Below are positions 1 through 12,300 of a DNA stretch of 64,000 nucleotides, piece after piece (the stretch's first letter is position 1; every line of letters begins with the position of its first letter). The translations under genes were made by a program, and so were the position numbers. The stretch covers positions 196,657 to 260,656 of the forward strand of contig KL647302.1 in NCBI GenBank assembly GCA_000727475.1. Reading direction: 5' to 3'. A model generated the notes under the pieces. The model saw nothing but the letters and a program-made list of their open reading frames with translations. It had not been told where the DNA came from and searched no databases. The DNA is from Sarcocystis neurona (lineage: Eukaryota; Apicomplexa; Conoidasida; Eucoccidiorida; Sarcocystidae).

Positions 1-217
1 GTGTGCTCCGATCCTGCACGCTGAGAAAGAGAATTACCTTCGTTTGAGGGCATGTATGTACGTATATGTATATATATGTGGATAACTAGATCGTTAGACA
101 CAGGTGTGTATGCACACGCACACGAGCAGGGGAAACCAGTGGTTTCTGTGCGGCCACCCAGAAAGAGCTGTGTCTACATTTTTTCTTTCAAATGTTGTCC
201 TTTGTGCTGTGCCGCAG

Positions 218-241
218 GCCCTCACCGAACTGGGAATCTAG
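218..241 (+). CDS. Possible 3'-terminal exon of an unseen plus-strand gene
   Basis: A pyrimidine-rich stretch from 181 (TTTTCTTTC...TGTCCTTTG) ends in a CAG acceptor at 215-217. It is followed by an in-frame ALTELGI and a TAG stop at 239-241. A short last exon of this kind would match the exon 4 style of the LYAR gene. There is no homology evidence in eight codons, and the upstream exons would lie outside the window. It may equally be chance. Confidence 0.2.
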   Translation, partial: ALTELGI

Positions 242-3200
242 TCCGTGCAGCGTGTTTAATTTTAACTGCAACAAGGTTGTAGCGGAGGTGCAGGGCGAAT
301 CAGTAAGGGAGGTGTGTAAAGACGTTCCTCCTTTAGTGCTGTGTTCTTCTGTATATCTGTTTCCAGAGGTATGAAGATGCGCGTGTGTTTTATGAATGCA
401 CACGCGTGTCTTGCTGTATAGACACACGCGGACGCATGCACTCGCGTGTGAAGTTCACGTGCACTGTAAGAGTTGGACATAGATATGTATATATATATAT
501 ATATAGGTGTATGCAGGGAACATGGTCATGCCTGTATCGCTGTATATTATTTGTATATATATATATCGTTATTGGCTAGGCCCAGGGTGGTGTTTGTTCG
601 TGCGTCAAAGGGGGTGTTGACGGCTCCACGTGTGATCAGCGAGAAATCCCAGCACGACGCCGTTCTATTTTTTTGGATGAGTAGCCTGTGTAATGCTAGT
701 TGTAGTCAAACCTCATAGTCCTACTCCAGGCGCATTTACTGAGTGGCATGTCACGCCTCCAGTAGCCGTCGCGTTCCACATTTTGCTTCCTCCTTTTGCA
801 GCGTTACTTCCTTCCTACTCGTATATAGGCTTTCGTCCTCACTGTAGCTGCAGCAGCCTGGTGATGTGTTTGTGTTTTGGTGATAGCCGGGTTGTTATTT
901 TGTTCGTCTGTGTATGCGGGCTTCTTTCGTTCTCCACCTGTATTCGTGTTATGTGTGCAGTTGTTGATTTCTCAGTTTTCATTCCAGTTTTTGAATGCCT
1001 TTTGAAGTACTCTCGATTCCTCCCTCCCCCCGACTTCTTCTGCGTCTCTGTTGTCCCTTATGTCGTCACACTTTAGTAGTGATTTCGACAGGGAGCTCCA
1101 GCGTTCCTGGCGGATGACTTTGCCAGGTGTCGCTGCGTTGCGTGCCCGGCGTTGTTTTTATGTTTCTCTGGCAGTGGTTCAGGTGGGTGGTTTCTTCACT
1201 CGCTGCCACGCGTCTTCCGCTGCATCCGTGTGCGGCCTGTAACCTCTTGCCTCTCTAGTATCTTGTGTCACCGTCAAAAAGACTATTCAGGCGTTTATTT
1301 GCAGTGGCACGGGCCTTGTTTGACCAGCGTGTGCGATATTCCGTCTGTTAACCGGAGGTGTCTCTTAAGGTTTCTCGAGTAATAGGTGGGGCACGTGGTA
1401 TTGAAATGTGAAGCGGGCGCAGCAGCTGTGGCAGTCTGTCCAGTGCTGTCAAAAACGCGGCACGTATTTCGTTCACAGCAAGTCCGCCTGTGCGTTTTCG
1501 AGTGTACGTACCGATAAATCAGCGACACTTTTTCACAAAAACAGTAATTCCTGTTATATTTTCTACTCATGAACTTGTAGGACGTATGTCCTTTGGAAAG
1601 TACTCTGCAGAAAACATCTTCTTCCAGAGTGTGTATGTCAATATTTCATTCATTTTTGTGTACACTCGCAAACTGTATTGTACCGGGGAGGCTTAGTGTG
1701 TGTGCCTGTTTCAGTCAAATTCCGCTCACTCCAAACCGCTGGAAAATATGTCACGCACAAGAGGGGTAACGCTTCCACTAAAATATCACGGCACTCCAGC
1801 TAAATACCTTTGATATTATGAATTATTGTGACAATCTCTATACAGGAGGTATTCCATCACGTCTGTCCGCGTCCAAGGATGTACCTACACCCGTGCAGAC
1901 GCTTCATACAAAATGTTACTTATTCGTCAAGCTGCATGTTCCCTCTAGTCAACTGAGGTACACTCTACATCAAAGTATCACATTTCGCAAAAAGGTGGCC
2001 ACTGCTTGAGTGCAGACAAAGGCCTTGTGTGCTGATCATACTCCGCATCCCCGAGTGTACAAACACCGCATTTCATATGCATACAAGAGACGAAAGCGAC
2101 TTCGTGGGTAACGAAGTTCAATCAAAACAGTGAAAGTGTGGCTGTTCAGTTTCCAGTGTACTTAAAAGTCTCCTGGTGTGTGCCGCAGTCAGTAGGTGAA
2201 GCGTGCTACAAGGAGCGCACGCAATCGCATCACTGCACAGTCATTCCAGCCACACAGCCACATAGCGTATATACACTATAGTCCGTTAGGCGGACATCGA
2301 CGAAGCGGGACTTTTTTCTCGAGTGTACGTACAGTCCAACCAAACGTGGCTCCTGCCACAAGGAACAGCAGTTTACGCAAGCTCGCAGGTTTGCTCTTCG
2401 AGTGTGTATTTTACTCTCTGCACCTCTGACAGTTGTGAAAATAGCGTCCAATCAACCTTCGCACTGGTTAGGTCTCAGAGTATATAGAAAATCCAGGCGA
2501 CAGATCGCAGGCAACTCTTTATACCCTATTCAACTAAGCCTACTGTCTGTCACGAGCGAGTTAAGAGACAATCGCCCACACACTCCTTACATGAACAAAT
2601 ACGAAACACAACCCCAGCCCGGCCACAAAGACGAGACTTTTGCCCAGCATGCAAACAATTTGATTCGTGCATCCTGCAACAAGACGTGAAGCCCGCAAAA
2701 TGTACAAACTCAAGAAATGAATCCAACGTTCTGTGCACGTTTCAGTACGGATGTGACATCTACAGTGTAAGCGCCCTGCACTCCACATATCTAGCAAGAT
2801 GAAGGCTCGGACACCAATCAGGAGATAGACGTCAACATGGTTGTACACTCCAGAGAAGAGATGCCCTCTGGAGGCAACGTGGGCCCTGCGGTACGTTCGC
2901 AGTAACTACACGTGTGTAGTATGTGAATCGTCGATACGCAGTTCAACAAAACGGTGAGGCACGGACGTGTGTCCTCTCGACCGTGTGGGTGTCTGCATTG
3001 TATCTGCGACCAACCAGGTGTGTACGCCGCAGCAATATGGCGCAGACCTGAAAATGTGTACGTATCTCTGGCACTTCGTGTCACATACACATGTGGCATT
3101 CTGTGCTGCGCACACATCACGTTTAATGCCTCTTCGACTTACCGGTACCACCGAAGATTTTTTACCTCGGAAAGAATACCTGTTTTGTTGGCGTCTCCTT

Positions 3201-4025
3201 TGATTGATAAGTAAACCTCAGAGAAACTCGTGTGTCCGTACACATACACACATGAGTGGTGTCGTCTGCCCCATTCATGTATATGTGTATCCGTATACGT
3301 AGAGACGCACAGAGACAGACACACGTATTTCTCGGAGGCCGACTAAATTCCAGAAGTACAGAACCACACGCACTGCGTACGCAACGAGCAGAGGAAGCAA
3401 AGCAGTCCGGAGGTGATCGTGGAGAAAGCAAGCCGACCCAGCGTAAATGCAACAGTTCTAGAGAACGGCGCCGTCGAACGCCTGAGAACAATTCCGGAGG
3501 CGGATTTGCCGCGGAGTAAACAGCATCTTCATTTGACGAGGCAGAAGAGTAGAGGAGAGGTGGCGCCCTGTAGGTGGAGTAGTAGTGACACGGGGCCGCA
3601 GCGCTGCCACGGCGACAGCTGTGCTGCCGCAGAACAACGGCCACAGGACAACGAGACGGCGGAGATATGCCAAGAAAACAACAGTTCAATCCGTAACCTG
3701 GAACGGTTCTCTAAAAGTTGTAATCCGCGACGGGAAAAGCCGCAACAAAGTAAAAGCTAAGAAATGCTATCTTGCGCTCAAGACTGGTGTGAGGGAGACA
3801 TCGCGAGTTTAACAGAAACAGAAAAGTGTGTACAACACATCAAGGACGCGTGGCTTATCACTGACATAAACGAGTCATTCTAAAAACCTTCGGCATGTGT
3901 TCCTTGAGTAACTACGTTTGTTTAAGTTGTACACAGAGACGTATGTATATACGCCGGAACACGTGCGTCCCCACTTCTCTGTATGCGTGAAATTTTCGTG
4001 CAGCTACCCGAAAATACATTCGTAC

Positions 4026-4050
4026 ATATATATATATATATATATATATA
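4026..4050. repeat. (AT)n microsatellite
   Basis: An uninterrupted AT dinucleotide run in spacer DNA, flanked by TACGTACAT-type tracts. Confidence 0.9.
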
Positions 4051-4957
4051 GATACATGTCTGTGTCCCAGTGTAGGGCCTTGATACCTGTATCCACTTCG
4101 GCGCCCTTTCTTTACATACACGATATATACGTATGTATACATATATACATACGTAAATACACGGTACGCACATCCGCGGCTGTACACTCACACGCCTCTA
4201 TGCCTCTCCGCGCATATGCGCGCATACGTATACATGTATATACGCGCCTACACGTGTATGTGGGAGTATACATGTACATGATTTATATGTGTGTGTGCTT
4301 ACCTCCGTACACACGTGCACTTGAGATAATTCGTATTCGTGTATCTTCAGTGTGTGCTTGCGTACACACAGGCGGACAGTCAGGAGGGGATCTTGCAGGA
4401 AGAACGCACGCGTGGGACGCCGCTAGTAAATTTTCTGATAAAGACTTCATAGATAACTCGTCTGCGTCAAGTGCCAGCAACACCTGAAATCGTATCTGTA
4501 AAGTAGCCATACGTACGCGTGTCACGTATACGCCTTTCCATATTGAACAGGCGTGCATACCCAGATGGTACAAGTGTGCACAGCGACATTATATATATAT
4601 ATATAAGCGGGTGCGATACACTGAGAGTTGAGACAGTGTCACACCGGTGTAGTCCGCAGCTGGGAGACAGGAGATACATTCGAACTGCATGGTCTCGGCA
4701 TTCCCTCTGCTCCCGGCATGGAGAGTGAAGTGTCTCTCTGCTGCTGCGCAGGAGACAGGACTCTCGGAATCCACTGACTACGTAACAGCAACAACGTCAG
4801 AAGGGCAGACGATATTGAGGCGAAACTCATACAAGCATCAAATGTATATATGTACAGATATGAACATGTCTGTGGGTGCACGCGTGTATACATATAATAT
4901 GTATATATATATATATGTATTATTTGTCGACGGATACGTGTCAAAGCGTCCGTCTAC

Positions 4958-5290
4958 ATGTGGATACGTGTATGTGGTGGTGCTTTGTATATACGGACGT
5001 TCCGCAGCAGCTGTAGCATGTGCGGGCGTCGAAAGAAGGGGGCAGCGGCCGTAGGAGTACGCAACCGAGTTGATCGTCGTGTTTTACACGCTGCAGCAGC
5101 AAAAGTAGAGAAGGGCTTTCTTGTCCACAAGCTGCTGCTGCTGCTTTCAAATGAGCCCGGGCACGAGCTACTTCAACTGCAACACACACTACCCGAGTTC
5201 CTGGGTGTTACTTCCATCTCAATGTCGACCACGGACGTACATACAGGACAATTCCAAGTGTACTCGCCTGTACGGGGGGACCACTACGAA
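4958..5290 (+). other. Unassigned block of non-repetitive sequence with open plus frame
   Basis: Between TATA-type repeats, this block has ordinary base composition. One plus frame reads KVEKGFLVHKLLLLLSNEPG followed by HELLQLQHTLPEFLGV around 5100-5210, which is amphipathic rather than low-complexity. No family is recognised, no good start or splice pair was settled on, and the CTG triplets could produce the Leu run by chance. Recorded as a candidate exon only. Confidence 0.15.
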
Positions 5291-6328
5291 GGAGGACACG
5301 CACGTGTTCAGATATATACATATGTATATATACACGTATACGTCAGCACAAACAAAGGCGTATGGACCCCCAATGATCGACACCGTGTGCAACGTTTGTA
5401 GATACATGCATTTATAATTACACACACACGTAAAGACACATACATCTATACATGTACATAAATAAGTCACTCTTGTTGTGGAAACGAAGTGGAAAGAGAC
5501 TTTGCGTCTTCTCCGCAGGAAACACCCTCGCGCAAAGAAGAGTCATACGTACATCCTCCTGAACCCCCACCCTCTCTCTCTCCATCTGTATGCATGTATA
5601 CTGATGATCGGAAAGAAAGCGAAACGAACAGAAAAAAGCAATGCAAAGGTTCTCTTCAAAATGGCATACCGACACAAATGCTACTTTCTCCTTTTAAGAA
5701 CAGTAAAGATGCTCCACTGATACATACGCATATGATACGCATCTGTTCAGTCGTTCACTCACGCGCACGAATACGCATGAAAAAGGGAAATCCGAGTCTT
5801 CGAAAGAAACATGCACCCTATCCATGTACAACCTATATGTCTACATGTATAAGAAAAAGTGTATACCGTGCGCACACCCATTAACGTTCGTGCACCCATC
5901 TGAACCTTCGACGTTTTCTTCTCTCCTGATCCTCCCCTTTGTTCTCCTTCTCTTTTTGTACGCAGCAGCAACGCTGAAGTGTGTACACGCTCTGACATAC
6001 GCATATACATGTCTTCGCACGCGAAGTGTAAGTATGCACCCGGTATGTGTACACGCGCGTGACACCGGATGTATGCAATATCTCCCGTATACGAGGAAAC
6101 GTGGGGCATTCTACAAAGACCTGAAGACAGGTCGGAACACTCACGCACTGCAATTACTAATTCATTTGATGTGACTGTATATACGCGTATACACTGTACA
6201 CATATAGCACGAAAAACATTGACAGACATATATGTGAAGAGAGAAAGACACACACATACACACATACAAGTACATATTCACACGCACACATATATATGTG
6301 TATACACATCCACAAGTATTTATATACA

Positions 6329-9300
6329 CTAATTGCTAATGCCTCTTTCCAGAAGCCGCGCTATAGCAGCATTTACATCTCCTCCTGTTTCCTGGAGCGC
6401 TTGAATATTTGCATCGCGATCGATGAAGCCCATCTCCTGCAGCGACTCCAGCTGTCGGGCATAGCTGCATCAGTAACAAACAAATGGACGCATTTGTACA
6501 AACATGTATATACCAACAGTCAACAAAGGTATTATCCACATAGGGAGGAAACGACGAGGAAAAATATGCACTTGTTGAAATGTATGGACACGGTGCGCGT
6601 GTCACACGCATATATACATGTCCACGTACACACATATCTCTATACATACTCGTACCCATATGCGCTTTGTGTGCATATATATATATATGTACGTACAGAT
6701 AAACAGCGAGTGAGAGCAGACAGGAAAGAAAGATACAGGTACATGTGTATATATGCGCGCGCAACAGAGAGAGGACGATGTGCGTCTGTATGGACTGTAC
6801 GCATGCGTAGCTGCACCCACCACGTTTCACCCGCAGGCAATGCATCTGCTGCGCCACCACCCAGCAGCAGCACTCGTGCGTTCCAGCAGCAGCTGCTCCA
6901 GGGGGGGTTCACCGCAAGCGAGAGGAACTGAGGGGTGATCAGGACGGAACATTCTTACATCAGCCGATGATGCCGGAACACAACCGCAGCCCTCTACACA
7001 AGCAAACGACCACTACTCGAAGTATCTACGCCTCTCTCTCTAAATGTGAGTACACATGTATATACACATACGTGTCAAAACGTGTACGTATACCGTAGTT
7101 TATACGCAGGTGAATACACGCGTACATACTTAGTGTACACGTCGCGTAATACACGTAAGAGTACCTCTACACATGTCTACATTACTAGGTCTTTATCTCT
7201 ACATCAATATCTACGCACTCTTCTCTGGGTGTTCACCACCACATACGCATATAGATCCTACGTATATATGTACATGTATACAGGCATGAGAACAAACGCA
7301 CCAACATATATATGATGAATGCGCGCTGCATACTGCAAGAAACAACAACTGCATACGTAGGTTTACCAAACGCGACGACCCGTATAATCCGCATGCAAAG
7401 ATGTATATACACACGTATGCGTACGCATACAGACAGGCACATATTTGGATCTACCTGTGTACACACGTGTGAGTATGTATATACTTACATATATATATAT
7501 ATATGTACAAAACTCCCCTTGCACATAACCTCTTTCGCAGGCGTACAAGTGCGGCACACATGTCTCTTCCCATGAAGGCAGATCTACACTCACGCGTCAA
7601 CGAACATTCCTTCAGAGACATGCTCTGCTGGAAACAGCCGCGCATCCATTTTCGTTTACCCATACACACATATATGCATATATACACATACGTAAGTACT
7701 TAGTTAATTTCTAATTATTTGTTATACGTTGCTGCTCGTACATTTCCTCAGGGGGTCTTGTATCGACTGCAGCCGCGCCTGCACCGGAGAGACCTGCTGC
7801 GGCCGGAGTCATAAAACCTCCGGGAGGGAAACCAGCGCCTCCTAGCGGCCCCAAAAAGAGAAACGGATTCATTGCTGCTGCCCCTCCTGCTGCTCCTGCT
7901 CCTCCTCCTGGCGTTGCTGCTTGTGCTCCTCCTCCTGGCGCTGCTGCTGCTGCTCCTCCAAACATTCCCATCATCTGCGTCATCAGTTCAGGATTCTGCT
8001 GTAGCATCAGCTGCGCCTGCTGCATCATGGCCATGAGATCGGCCGGCCCGCCTGCCCCGCCTGCGACTCCTACCCCTGCTCCCGCACCGCCTGCTGCTCC
8101 TCCTGCCTGCTGCTGCTGCTGTCCTTGGCTGGCATCAGGAGCACCCGCGCCTCCAGCTCCTGCTGCTGTTGCTTCGGTTGATGCTGCTGCGCCTCGGGCT
8201 CCCTCTCCGCCTGCTGCTGGCGCTCCTCCTACTCCCACCCCCCCACCCACGACAGCAGGCACCCCCCCTCCTGCAGCATTCACAGTCCACAGCAACACAG
8301 GGAACTTTGCTGTACCGAAAAAGTCACGCACACACCCACACATATCCATTCACGTTCACACCTGCAGAAAATCATACACGTGCGAACTCTTCTACTTCCC
8401 TCCCCACACTGCAGGACAGCTTCTCGTCTTCTTCCTCTCTCTACGTGTACCTATATACATTATATATATAGTTCTAATGGGTAAACACCTACAGCTGAGT
8501 ATTTCTGGTGGCTTACGGAAAGAAGTGACGGATTTGCAGCGGAGAAGATGTTCTCTGGGTATGAACAGGGAACAGCAACCACTTCTACACCGATTTGTCG
8601 ACGGGGTACGCAGTGCTGAACTCATACCCTTCTCTCTCTCTCACTTTCTACATATATATTTAAAGACCTCGGCAGGCACGAAAAAACTGTATAACGAAAT
8701 ACAAATATATGCAGGTACGTGTAACTTATTTACACCGGCACGTATCCCTCTTCGTGTATGTGAATACATCTTGGCAGAAATCTATATACGAGTGTGTCCC
8801 TAGACAGCTGCACCTATCGGGAAGAGACTACCAAAAATCTTTCGGTCATGAAGAGAGGCGAACCACCAACACGTTCTGCCAATTCATTGGTCGCCTACGG
8901 CCTGCTCGCCACACGCAAAATCATGCCTCACCGACTTCACGTATACGCATATACATACATACAATAAACCACACACACACACACATACACCACGATGTAT
9001 ACACATACGCATATATATATATATATATACATACACGCATGTATACATATGTATGCACACACATACATATGTATACGTACACGTCTACACAGATGCATAA
9101 GCACACACAAGTCCGCCCGCACCACCGCCGCTCTCTGCCTTACTGTGCGGACGTAAACGGGTAGGTAATCACATAGCACATACCATACGAGACAGTATTT
9201 GACACACACTGCAGAGTATGTAACATATGTGCTGTATGGCCGTCACAAACACGTTCACGTTGAAGAAGAACACTGAAGCCTCTCAGTGTCCGGCCTACAG

Positions 9301-12300
9301 GCCCCGAGTGTTCGGCCTGCGATAATTTGTCGCATTTGTTGCGTGTGTAAGACAAGAGGAGTACGCGCATTCTGCGACGGCAGCTACACACAGTCGATCA
9401 CCGGAGATATGTGTGCTCAGTTCACGCTTTTTTTGCGCAGATTTTTCCACGTGTCGGGAAGAACATTACAGAGAGGCCGACGTGAGTACCTGCGCCTACG
9501 CAGACTGAGCCCGTGGAGCTACGCGCGTCCACGACACGCACTTGTGCGGGTAAAAAGTTCGTTGGCAGCAGCACTTCTTCACTTAGTATAGACGTGTAAG
9601 AGAGGAGATGTTGCATCTATACAGAGAGAGAGCGACAGAGAGAACACATACCGCAGCCACACATGTACAACGAATATACAGAGAAATATGTGAGGAGTTC
9701 ACGTATGTACACACAGAGAGAACATAGGCGACAGCTATACATATGTGTACAGGGAAGGAGACAGAGACAGAGAGACCTCACCACATACTAGGGCATGCAT
9801 GTACAAATAATATACGGAGAACAGATACATCTACATACGTGTGTACAAGGAGGGAATGTGGGCGACTGCTATACAAATACAGAGGCAAAGGGAGAGAGAC
9901 AGAGAACATACACTGGAGCCACACACGTACTAAAAATACAGAGGGAGTATATGATACACCTACATAAATGCCACAGAAAGACAGAACACACGCAACACCT
10001 ACACATTTATATACATATATGAGACAACGTATATTACACATGTGTACAGGGAGCGGGGAGCGGGACACAGAGAGAGTGAATGGGTATTACGACACACTTG
10101 GAAACATACACATGTACATATACATATACATGTACGTATATATACATGTTCTCTAAAAGATGATTAAGTGACGCACATCTGTGCAGGTAGCACAGGCGTC
10201 ATAACCCTGCGGACACACGAGTCGCCATACACACAGGACGCACGTGTACACACATGTATATATATACGTGCACGTTATAGAGCGACAAAACCAGCCGTGC
10301 TAATATTCAAGAAGGCGAGTTTTGATGAAGGGCACCTTGTGCTGCAGGAGAGGAAATTCCTGGCGCCGCCGCCGCTCCTCCGCCGGGTTGCTGGGCACGC
10401 TGCATCGCTTGCTGCATTTGCATAGACACCTGAATCCACCCCACACACTTGCGCATCGACGAGACCGTGCCGCGATATATCTGCACACACCTCAACGCAT
10501 TACCTACGCTCTCTCAGTCTCTCTCCCTGTCTCTCTATATATACATATGTGCACCTACATGTATACAAATATATGTGTGCAGTTATACAGGTAGGACCAT
10601 AAAATCGCGCCTAATGACCCGTGTCTTTACGTGTACATGTCTACGTGAACAGTAGACATATGTTTACTCTTCACATGAAGGCCCTGAGTACGAACGAGGA
10701 CTTCACATGAGTCTCCACATGTCCGTATGTGTCTCGCCATCTCCACGTCCACACACATACACAGAGGTGCAACTGCATGCATACTCCTGTTCATTAACGA
10801 ATATCGACGTTAGACACACACCAGCTACTTTACCAACACTTCTGACTCGTACACACAAATGCAAGAAGGTCCACACTTGCGCACAGATACGTAAGACACA
10901 CCTGGCTAGCACGAGGTGCACAGGTGGATACAGATATAGATGTAGACATAGACTGGATAGATACAGACAGATACAGATAGCAAGATAGATATAGATAGAC
11001 ACAGCGGTAGACTGAGACAGACAGGTGCATAGGCACAGCCTGAAAAGGAGATAGATAGATAGACAGATATGGATAGATAGATATACACATGTATCTATAC
11101 ATATGTCCAGAGGTTGATAGAAAAGGTAGATATATAGATGTACAGCAATGTATACATGCTCACTGTAGAGCACGTTTGTGAAGTGCACAGGGAGGTGAAG
11201 AACGACTACATATACTCACGTTTAGACTAAATAAGGACACACAGATGTATATCTGCATACACACGCACACACGTATGTATGGACGTACATACATACATAT
11301 GTATACACCAAAACATACGCAGATATATCTATGTACATATATGTCCATACACAGGAACAGACAGGTATCCCTCTATACAAGAGTACATGTAATGCACATA
11401 TACGTGAACATACTACATATGTATATTATATACATAACGACATAAGCACGTACACATATACATATAGACACAACGTATGTAAGGATGTGCACGTACCGAT
11501 ATATAAATATATATACATACACGTAGCATGTTTATAAGTACCCACCCGACAAGAGGCGCGTACAAATACACACATAAACGCATAGGGGTGTACACCCATA
11601 TGTATGTATCATTATCTGCTCCCATATAAGAATTTCTGTGTGTGTATATATATATATGTATACATATGTATCATACCTGATGGCTTGGTGTCACACATTT
11701 TGGGAATACCAGAAAGAATCAGGAAAAAGGAGAAAATAAAAATATCTCACTTGCATCATTTGAGGATTGAAGACCGTGCGTAGCAACTCCGGATTCTCCA
11801 ACACGTTCTGCATCATCGGCTGCGGTGCAAAAACAAAAAAGGAAAGGAGGAGCACCAGCAAGATGAAAACGTACTTGTACGAAGCATCAGCACCACAGAC
11901 AGCAGGGACGCGTATGTATGTGTATATATATAGACAAGCGTGTACATGTATATATTTGTATACGTATATGTATATATATAGATCTACCCATATAGATGTA
12001 AAAATTGGAAGACTCGGAAGCTGCGTGAGACGCAGTGGCAGCAGCAGCAACGGCAACTGCAACAGAATCGTCTCAAGAGTACGACAAGAAAACAGCCGCG
12101 TGTGATGCAGCAGCAGGCACTGCACAAAGACTCCCCTGCAGCAGGAGCACCAACCGAAACAACAGCAACACGCTGATACGTGAAGCTCCCCAGGGGCGGC
12201 AGCAGCAACACAAATTCAGCAATACTACTTATTATCAAGCTGCAGCTGCAGCTCGAGGTGCGCAGCATGAGTAACAATGGTAACGTCCGCAAGAAATCCG

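Larger units (their letters stand above)
1..6328. other. Repeat-rich DNA 3' of the ubiquilin gene
   Basis: No identifiable gene apart from the weak candidates at 218-241 and 4958-5290. It alternates plain sequence (about 600-3900) with TATATGTATACATGTGTG tracts (about 440-580, 3930-4320, 4850-4930, 5310-5470, 5990-6330). Open frames here are short and consist of Tyr/Ile/Cys/Val/His codons typical of translated TATA/GTGT repeats. Confidence 0.6.

Noticed and set aside
3413..3812. Overlapping plus frames with basic and polar residues in non-repetitive DNA
   Set aside because: Three frames are open in part on both strands, with none favoured by composition or by splice sites; no family resemblance.
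3918..4487. 189-codon Tyr/Ile/Val/His frame
   Set aside because: Translated TATA/GTGT repeat; equally long frames occur on the opposite strand.
7711..7741. TAG at 7711 as the end of ubiquilin
   Set aside because: It would remove the UBA domain, which is clearly encoded in frame at 6464-6329.
8027..8803. 258-codon plus-strand Pro/Ala frame
   Set aside because: Antisense to ubiquilin exon 7; a shadow of its Gly/Ala codons.
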